In this document: positions 7,123 to 11,541 of the stretch, in pieces | How positions within the stretch are numbered: position 1 is the first letter of the stretch | Layout: every line of letters begins with the position of its first letter | The notes under the pieces: generated by a model | What the model was told of the DNA's origin: nothing | The model's input: the letters and a program-made list of their open reading frames with translations, nothing else | The model's database searches: none | Position numbers and translations under genes: made by a program | Assembly: GCA_036635475.1 (NCBI GenBank) | Contig: JAVWQH010000046.1 | Span: 1 to 11,541 of the forward strand | DNA: 11,541 bases | DNA from: JAHHUA01 sp036635475 | Lineage (GTDB): Bacteria; Bacillota; Clostridia; Oscillospirales; Ruminococcaceae | Direction: 5' to 3'

Positions 7123-7130
7123 CCTTTCTT

Positions 7131-7158
7131 ATTATACTATATGTTTTTAAAAAATCAA
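7131..7158 (-). promoter_or_regulatory. Sigma-A promoter of the XRE-potABCD operon
   Basis: On the minus strand TTGATT (7153-7158), a 16-base spacer and a perfect TATAAT (7131-7136). Transcription would start near 7124. It is the best promoter match upstream of the operon. Confidence 0.7.
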
Positions 7159-7299
7159 GCCTTTGTAAACAAAATATTTAATTTAGTTAAACTTTTGTAG
7201 CAATAAACCAAAAAAATATACCCAGCGATACAAAATTAGATTTTTACGTTAAATATCATCTAATTTTGCTCGTTAGGTATTTAGCTTTTGCTATAATTT
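7159..7299. other. AT-rich spacer with an 11-base inverted repeat
   Basis: CAAAATTAGAT at 7231-7241 and its exact complement at 7258-7268 flank a 16-base loop, 31 bases after the stop of the 176-residue gene. A U run follows only about 11 bases beyond the stem in the minus-strand RNA, so it is an atypical terminator at best. The rest shows nothing I can name. Confidence 0.45.
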
Positions 7300-7830
7300 C
7301 TAATTAATATTTATCTCGCAATATACAAGCGCTGTTGCAATAGCAAGCAGGTTATTTTCGTCATTTTTAACGCAATCTATCAATATCTCCATCGGCTCAA
7401 TTTTTCGCCCACTATAAGTTAAAAAGCTCCTTTGTATGCTCACAACTGCTCGCTCATCTGCAATGCTCGAAAGGGTGACTGTATCCTTTGTGCAAAATCC
7501 ATATGTGATAAATTTGCACTTTTCTGCTTGCTTTCCTGTGAGAGAAATGCCTGACCTTGAATTAAGTATAACGGTTGCATTGTCGCAATTTGATATTTCA
7601 GGGATACTATTTGTTGTTTCATCGCAAATTATCAAAACATTTTTTCCAACAATATCCTTAACCATTTTACCCTTGCACACAACAAATTTTGGTTCGTTTT
7701 CACATACAGATAACTTTTCTCCCGAAAAAACATAGTAATCCTCTGTGTAGTCTTGCAAAATCGCAAGAAAATGCTCAAATAATATCTTTCCTTGCTTTTG
7801 CTCATCAAAAAGTACTATCAATGGAAACAT
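7300..7830 (-). CDS. Uncharacterised cytoplasmic protein, 176 residues
   Basis: I do not recognise this gene with confidence. The start is ATG at 7828-7830, preceded by GAAAGGGGC at 7 bases; a longer reading from TTG at 7848 would bury that ribosome site inside the gene. The product has no signal peptide or membrane helix. It begins with a hydrophobic strand (MFPLIVLFDE), has a second strand near 85-92 (VLIICDE on the longer numbering 71-77), then a VILNSRSG turn. It ends with a block KFITYGFCTKDTVTLSSI followed by AVVSIQRSF and a GRKIEPMEI strand, and a hydrophobic tail ending LAIATALVYCEI. The alternating strands and helices suggest an alpha/beta fold; a distant likeness to part of Mur-ligase-type enzymes crossed my mind but no P-loop is present. 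It lies between the lysine transporter and the pot operon, same strand, with no coupling to either. Confidence 0.7.
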   Translation of the reverse strand: MFPLIVLFDEQKQGKILFEHFLAILQDYTEDYYVFSGEKLSVCENEPKFVVCKGKMVKDIVGKNVLIICDETTNSIPEISNCDNATVILNSRSGISLTGKQAEKCKFITYGFCTKDTVTLSSIADERAVVSIQRSFLTYSGRKIEPMEILIDCVKNDENNLLAIATALVYCEININ

Positions 7831-7936
7831 TTTTTTGCCCCTTTCCAAAATATACTATTACTATTTTAAACAAATTTTGCTGTAATATTATTAAAACCCT
7901 TAATTAATTTTAAATATGAAATGCACTCGTTATATT

Positions 7937-7977
7937 AAAAAAATGACAGCATCAAATTAAATTAATACTGCCATTTT
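7937..7977 (-). terminator. Rho-independent terminator of the lysine transporter gene
   Basis: Arms at 7940-7952 and 7965-7977 form a 13-base stem in the minus-strand RNA. Its two imperfect positions are G-U pairs on that strand only. A run of seven U ends the structure. It begins 31 bases after the stop codon at 8009. Confidence 0.88.
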
Positions 7978-8008
7978 AATATGTTATATTTTGATTTCTT
8001 TGTTAAAA

Positions 8009-9541
8009 CTAATTTTCTGCACTAAGCTCTTTTTCGCTCTTCATATGCAAAACCTTTAGTATTATCAGAAGCATTACTGTTGAAATAATCAATGTTAAAT
8101 AAATATTTCGTGTAAATCCTGCAACTAAATATCCCGCAACACAACAAACTGCAACAAGAACACTATAATACATTTGCGTTGTAACGTGAACAATATGGTC
8201 GCAATTAGCACCTGTTGAAGATAAAATCGTTGTATCGCTGATTGGCGAACAATGGTCGCCAAAAACTGAACCTGCAAGAGTTGCTGAAAGCGATATAATC
8301 ATAAGTTCAGGTGCAATTGCATCACATATTGAAATTATTATCGGAATTAATATTCCAAAAGTTCCCCACGATGTACCCATTGAAAATGAAAGAAATGCCG
8401 CTACAATGAATATAATTGCCGGTATCAATGATGGTGCAATGTTTGAAGTTGACACGATATTGCCCACATATTCGCCCGTTGAGAGCATATCTCGGCATAC
8501 AGTACTCATTCCCCACGCCAATGTCAATATAATGAATGCTTGTGTCATTGTTCCAATGCCATTTCCAATGCCACTCATAAATTCTTTGAATGATAAAAGC
8601 TTGCGTGGTACAAAAAGTACAAACGTGAAAATTAATGCTGCAAACGCACCATATGTTATTGCTACTGCGGCATCAGTGTTGCCCAATGCCTCAAAAATGC
8701 TCATATTTCCACCAAAATATCCGCCAACATACAGCATCGCAATTATTGAAAATATTACTAATGATAAAATCGGCAGCACTAAATCCATTACATTACCTTT
8801 GGACGAGCCTTGTTCATCTTCTTGATGAATTGTTGGATTAACAATGGATAAATCCCCTTTTTCACGTGCAAGTTTTTCATATTTTGCCATAGGTCCAAAT
8901 TCAAGATTGGTTAGGGACATAACTATCACCATAACAATTGTTAAAACTGCATATAAATTATATGGTATGGACTGGAGAAATGCTGTCATACCATTCATTC
9001 CTGTACCCTCCATATAAACAATAACTGACGCTGCCCACGATGAAATCGGTGCAATAATACAAATAGGAGCAGCTGTTGAGTCTATTAAATATGCAAGCTT
9101 AACCCTTGATATTTTGTATTTATCAGTCACAGGATTCATAACTGTTCCAACTGTAAGACAGTTAAAATAATCATCAATAAAAATCAACATTCCTAAAACA
9201 CAAGTTGATAATTGCGCTCCAACACGTGTTTTTATTTTCTTTGTTGCCCATTCTCCATAAGCTTTTGAGCCGCCTGCCCTTGTTATTACATAAACCAATG
9301 CTCCCAGTATTGCTAAGAAAATTATGATATAAACTGAAAAACGATTGGTTAATGCAAAAAATGTTCCGTCAAATACTGTTCCAATAACCCCATTGGTCAT
9401 AGGCGAATTAATCGCATAAATAAATGCCCCCGAGAGAATACCGATTGTTAAAGAGGAAATTACCTCCTTAGTTGCTAACGCAAGAACAATTGCGATTAGC
9501 GGTGGCAACAATGACAAAAAGCCAACGTTGATTGCCTCCAT
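8009..9541 (-). CDS. lysW: NhaC-superfamily transporter under a lysine riboswitch, probable lysine transporter LysW
   Basis: A 510-residue membrane protein with about eleven to thirteen hydrophobic segments. Family landmarks of the NhaC-type Na+/H+ antiporter fold are FIDDYFN (121-127), the long TDKYKISRVKLAYLIDSTAAP block (139-159), the discontinuous-helix block FSMGTSWGTFGILIP (386-400) and GDHCSPISDTTILSSTG (428-444). By sequence alone it would be called a Na+/H+ antiporter. However, a lysine riboswitch and terminator lie directly upstream in the same transcript, and riboswitch-linked NhaC relatives were predicted in comparative work to be lysine transporters (LysW). A sodium-coupled lysine importer is therefore the best reading. 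The ATG at 9539-9541 has GAAAGGTG about 10 bases upstream; length fits the family. Single-gene transcript with its own terminator. The substrate is inferred, not seen in the protein. Confidence 0.85.
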   Translation of the reverse strand: MEAINVGFLSLLPPLIAIVLALATKEVISSLTIGILSGAFIYAINSPMTNGVIGTVFDGTFFALTNRFSVYIIIFLAILGALVYVITRAGGSKAYGEWATKKIKTRVGAQLSTCVLGMLIFIDDYFNCLTVGTVMNPVTDKYKISRVKLAYLIDSTAAPICIIAPISSWAASVIVYMEGTGMNGMTAFLQSIPYNLYAVLTIVMVIVMSLTNLEFGPMAKYEKLAREKGDLSIVNPTIHQEDEQGSSKGNVMDLVLPILSLVIFSIIAMLYVGGYFGGNMSIFEALGNTDAAVAITYGAFAALIFTFVLFVPRKLLSFKEFMSGIGNGIGTMTQAFIILTLAWGMSTVCRDMLSTGEYVGNIVSTSNIAPSLIPAIIFIVAAFLSFSMGTSWGTFGILIPIIISICDAIAPELMIISLSATLAGSVFGDHCSPISDTTILSSTGANCDHIVHVTTQMYYSVLVAVCCVAGYLVAGFTRNIYLTLIISTVMLLIILKVLHMKSEKELSAEN

Positions 9542-9562
9542 ACAAAAACAACACCTTTCAAC

Positions 9563-9575
9563 TGGGTTAAACCCA
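9563..9575 (-). repeat. Palindrome just ahead of the lysW ribosome site
   Basis: TGGGTT and AACCCA flank a single central base, extendable by one G-U pair. In the RNA it could form a small hairpin a few bases before the GAAAGGTG ribosome site; in DNA it could be an operator. A second palindrome, TTTTTGTACAAAAA (9584-9597), overlaps the U run of the riboswitch terminator. Confidence 0.4.
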
Positions 9576-9592
9576 ATATATTATTTTTGTAC

Positions 9593-9653
9593 AAAAAAAT
9601 AAACATCATAGAAAATATCCCTTTTAGGTGGATATGATATACCATGATGCTTT
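9593..9653 (-). terminator. Expression-platform terminator of the lysine riboswitch
   Basis: In the minus-strand RNA AAAGCATCAT (9644-9653) pairs with ATGATGTTT (9601-9609) with one bulged G. Inside, ATATCC (9615-9620 region) pairs with GGATAT (9630-9635) around a 9-base loop. A U-rich run (9593-9603) follows. The 5' arm can instead pair, with small bulges, with the 3' side of aptamer helix P1 (9680-9691), giving the antiterminator. Lysine binding should stabilise P1 and let this terminator form, switching lysW off. Confidence 0.8.
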
Positions 9654-9682
9654 AGAAAAAATTATAACTATTCTATATTCAT

Positions 9683-9845
9683 CAATGATAGCTCTCCACT
9701 TGCGTGACAGTCCGTTACATATTATATAACGTCCCAGCGAATTTATTTAAGGCAAAAAATTCACTTCGGCAATATCACCTTTCAACACCCACTGCAGCCT
9801 TGCATTATGAGCATTTACTGATTGACATTGCAACCTCTACCATTG
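9683..9845 (-). ncRNA. Lysine riboswitch (L box) aptamer
   Basis: The minus-strand RNA shows the L-box core in order. P1 is CAATGGTAG (9837-9845) with CTATCATTG (9683-9691), nine pairs with one G-U. Then come the AGAGG block next to P1, GGTGATATTGCCGAAG (9764-9779) and a helix GTGAATT/AATTCGC (9737-9743 with about 9758-9764). An eight-pair helix CGTTATAT/ATGTAACG (9713-9720 with 9724-9731) has a 3-base loop. The 3' signature ACTGTCAC (9704-9711) and GTGGAGAGC (9691-9699) closes on P1. These blocks match the B. subtilis lysC leader as I remember it. Total length 163 bases fits the family. It controls lysW by transcription termination. Confidence 0.93.
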
Positions 9846-9867
9846 CTTCGGAAAAACCGAAAACAAT
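9842..9867 (-). repeat. Hairpin overlapping the 5' strand of riboswitch P1
   Basis: ATTG...TTTCGG pairs with CCGAAGCAAT around a TTTTT loop, with one bulged U and one G-U. The last four bases, CAAT, are also the first bases of P1, so this hairpin and full-length P1 exclude each other at the base of the helix. Confidence 0.45.
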
Positions 9868-9902
9868 TATCTATTCAGTTTGTTTATTTATACATTGTTT
9901 TT

Positions 9903-9931
9903 ATATTATCACAGCTATTTAATGATTGCAA
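9903..9931 (-). promoter_or_regulatory. Sigma-A promoter of the riboswitch-lysW transcript
   Basis: On the minus strand TTGCAA (9926-9931), a 17-base spacer ending in TGA (an extended -10), and TAATAT (9903-9908). The start near 9896 lies about 50 bases before the aptamer. Between this promoter and the terminator at 10099 I see no further gene or structure. Confidence 0.75.
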
Positions 9932-10061
9932 GAATTTTTTACTTCATATTAGTATTTTTGTCTATCTGCAATATAATTATTGATATTAAGCATAGATAAA
10001 CTGTTGAATTTTGAGCATTATTCTTGTGATAAATTAAGTTATTGTTAATATATTTTAATAG

Positions 10062-10099
10062 AAAAAGTCGCCACACCTTTAAAAGGTATGGCGACTTTT
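10062..10099 (-). terminator. Rho-independent terminator of the surface protein gene
   Basis: An 18-pair stem, AAAAGTCGCCATACCTTT with its complement, has one G-U that pairs only in the minus-strand RNA, and a run of five U follows. It starts 22 bases after the stop codon at 10122. The stem is so symmetric that weak plus-strand termination is possible. Confidence 0.9.
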
Positions 10100-10121
10100 G
10101 GAATATTATGCAATTATTTTG

Positions 10122-11541
10122 TTATCTTGCTGTTTCTTCTTCTTGCTCTTTTTCATCGTTATCTTTACGAACGAATAGATAAATTACAAGTTGAACTAGT
10201 GCAATTACAGCCATCAAAATTGTCCATTTATCTACAAAGAACATTGGCGCAAAAATGTTTTCTGTTAGAACAAATGCAATGATACTTATAATAGAAGGAA
10301 TAAAGCTCAATAATCTCATCTTTGTTCTCTTTTTGTACTCTTTCGCTTCGTCATCACTATCTTCTTTTTTCTCATCGTCTTGTTTCTTGCGGAATAGTGG
10401 AACAACGATTGAAATTGTAGCAATTATAGTTACTAGTGTTAAGATTAAGTTAATTAGTGCCCAACCTGTTGTTGGCTTTGCAGCTAATGCAACTTCTTCG
10501 TCTACTACAGTTGTCTTTTCAGTTCCATCTGTTTTTTCTGTTGTATCTGACTTCTCTGTTGTGTCTTTCTTCTCTGTTGTGTCAGACTTATCAGTTGTGT
10601 CAGTTTTATCTGATTCATCAGTTGTTGTTCCTGAAACTACAGGTGCAACAATTGGTGTAACTACTACAGGGTTTGTTGGTTTATTTGTTATAATTTCTTC
10701 TGTAGGAGCAGAACCAGTTGGAACTTTTTCAGGGATAATTGTAGGATTCTCGTCATCTGTTTTCGGAGGATTTGGTTTATCATCGTCTTTGTCTGGACGA
10801 TCAGGTCTCTTACCAGGCTCTTCTACAAATTTTGTGAACCACTTTGCTGTGAAAGTAGCATCATCGCTAAACTCAGTACTTTGTATTTTACTAATGCTTC
10901 CAAAAGAACCTACATTTGATGCAAAGTAGTCAAAATTAAATTTGCTTTCTGCATTGATTCCAATGTTTGCAACTGGTTTAACTTTTAATGTTTCATCATA
11001 AGAAACTTTGCCGTCTTTGTCTGTTACTTGCTTGTTTATAACTTCTTTCAAAGTTCCTGTAATGCTACCTTGACTTGCATCTGATGTTTCATAAGTGAAA
11101 ACTACTTGATATTTATCAGCAATACCATCACCGATTATATCATCGTCATTATTACTATCAATCATATCAACATCATATGTGTAAGTTACTTCGATATCGC
11201 CCATTACTTTAACTTTTCCGTCATTATAAGTAACATCTTTTCCATTAACTGTTACTTTTGTGGAAGTCAAAATGTAATTAACGTCGGCATATTTTTGATT
11301 ACTTGTTGAGATTGCAAAATCCTCACCAAATTTTATACTGCCTATTAAGGTTTCGCTTACATTTCCTGTTTTTCTGTCATTGTAAATATGGTTAACTGTA
11401 GTTTTCTTCATTAGTTCAAATACTGCTACTACATCTATATTGCCTATTGGCATTACTGTATTAGCTGTTATTTTAACTAATTCGCCTTTTTCATTTTCCA
11501 TAAACCAACCATTGAAATCAAGAACTTTTTCACCTGAAACT
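10122..11541 (-). CDS. Surface protein with repeat domains and triple-helix membrane anchor (partial, C-terminal part)
   Basis: The frame is open to the right edge; the ATG at 11501 has no ribosome site and sits inside a repeat, so the gene starts outside the window. In numbering from that Met, residues before 30, reading GEKVLDFNGWF through IGNIDVVAVF, look like the end of an InlB/Listeria-Bacteroides beta-grasp repeat. A DSNNDDDIIGDGIADKYQ segment (115-132) resembles calcium-binding Asp loops. A second repeat domain runs to ATFTAKW (215-221). A Pro/Asp/Lys stretch (228-260) leads to a Thr/Asp/Lys stalk with six-residue DTTEKS-like repeats (about 298-330). There is no LPXTG. Instead come three hydrophobic helices (346-370, 395-414 and 422-445) separated and followed by charged cytoplasmic segments. 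Probably an exported adhesin-like protein held in the membrane; ligand unknown. Confidence 0.85.
   Translation of the reverse strand, partial: VSGEKVLDFNGWFMENEKGELVKITANTVMPIGNIDVVAVFELMKKTTVNHIYNDRKTGNVSETLIGSIKFGEDFAISTSNQKYADVNYILTSTKVTVNGKDVTYNDGKVKVMGDIEVTYTYDVDMIDSNNDDDIIGDGIADKYQVVFTYETSDASQGSITGTLKEVINKQVTDKDGKVSYDETLKVKPVANIGINAESKFNFDYFASNVGSFGSISKIQSTEFSDDATFTAKWFTKFVEEPGKRPDRPDKDDDKPNPPKTDDENPTIIPEKVPTGSAPTEEIITNKPTNPVVVTPIVAPVVSGTTTDESDKTDTTDKSDTTEKKDTTEKSDTTEKTDGTEKTTVVDEEVALAAKPTTGWALINLILTLVTIIATISIVVPLFRKKQDDEKKEDSDDEAKEYKKRTKMRLLSFIPSIISIIAFVLTENIFAPMFFVDKWTILMAVIALVQLVIYLFVRKDNDEKEQEEETAR
10512..10613 (-). repeat. 18-base tandem repeat coding the DTTEKS stalk
   Basis: About five degenerate 18-base units code for variants of Asp-Thr-Thr-Glu-Lys-Ser/Thr/Lys. 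Such stretches often change copy number by slippage. The stalk would be extended, hydrophilic and rich in possible O-glycosylation sites (inference). Confidence 0.7.

Larger units (their letters stand above)
6913..7124 (-). promoter_or_regulatory. Long untranslated leader of the pot operon
   Basis: About 210 bases separate the predicted transcription start from the regulator ATG. The leader holds a five-codon ORF with its own ribosome site (7101-7115) and a small hairpin with 6-base arms (7057-7062 with 7073-7078). That hairpin overlaps an alternative GCTAT/ATAGC pairing (7051-7055 with 7071-7075). Two similar TTTAATGA-containing sites are at 7109-7122 and 6957-6970, with a weaker AGTTTAGTGG copy 22 bases past the second. 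I recognise no known riboswitch in it. Confidence 0.5.

Noticed and set aside
7846..7848. TTG as start of the 176-residue protein (giving 182 residues)
   Set aside because: The ribosome site GAAAGGGG would be inside the coding region; ATG at 7828-7830 has ideal spacing.
8406..8825. Plus-strand open frame of 139 codons opposite lysW
   Set aside because: Shadow of a conserved transporter gene with no start signals of its own.
8009..9541. Plain housekeeping Na+/H+ antiporter NhaC
   Set aside because: The directly upstream lysine riboswitch and terminator make lysine transport the better assignment, though ion coupling is still expected.
9704..9922. Plus-strand open frame of 72 codons upstream of lysW
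   Set aside because: It lies across the lysine riboswitch and its promoter read on the wrong strand; the RNA explains the sequence conservation better.
10512..10613. Tandem repeats as a CRISPR array
   Set aside because: Units are 18 bases, contiguous without spacers, in frame and coding a Thr-rich stalk.
10255..10929. Plus-strand open frame of 224 codons opposite the surface protein gene
   Set aside because: It is the reverse reading of Thr/Asp/Lys-rich codons, giving a Ser/Val-rich low-complexity protein; no ribosome site and the opposite frame has clear domains.
11499..11501. ATG as start of the surface protein
   Set aside because: No ribosome site, no signal peptide after it, and the frame continues upstream with repeat-domain sequence (GEKVLDFNGWF) to the window edge.

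Overview
The window comes from a low-GC, spore-forming Gram-positive bacterium, most probably a member of the Clostridia. It starts inside an alpha/beta-type small acid-soluble spore protein. Intergenic DNA is very AT-rich, ribosome sites are strong AGGAGG types, and the last gene carries a Firmicutes-type surface-protein membrane anchor. Every credible gene reads on the minus strand, so the window runs from the 3' side of the region to the 5' side as coordinates increase.

Layout by increasing coordinate: (1) the start of a spore protein gene with a sigma-G-like promoter; (2) a Gate-domain polytopic membrane protein with its own sigma-A promoter and terminator; (3) a five-gene operon read from 6912 down to 2040: XRE-cupin regulator, potA, potB, potC, potD, a complete spermidine/putrescine ABC importer with its probable sensor-repressor; (4) an unrecognised 176-residue protein; (5) an NhaC-superfamily transporter preceded by a lysine riboswitch (L box) and an intrinsic terminator, so it is best read as the lysine transporter LysW and not as a housekeeping Na+/H+ antiporter; (6) the C-terminal part of a large surface protein with a Thr/Asp/Lys-rich stalk and three C-terminal membrane helices, running off the right edge.

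How the genes work together: the pot operon imports polyamines. PotD is the lipoprotein receptor, PotB and PotC form the channel and PotA drives it. The XRE-cupin protein is the first cistron, the usual place for a polyamine-responsive autoregulator. The lysine transporter is shut off by its riboswitch when lysine is plentiful. Lysine and polyamines are metabolically linked (lysine decarboxylation gives cadaverine), but joint control is not shown here.

The most unusual observations are a 165-residue double repeat inserted inside the TOBE domain of PotA, and the assignment of the NhaC-like gene to lysine transport through its riboswitch. Also of note are a long pot leader with operator-like repeats and a tiny upstream ORF, and a possible small RNA on the plus strand near 370-512. 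I found no mobile element, CRISPR array, tRNA or rRNA.
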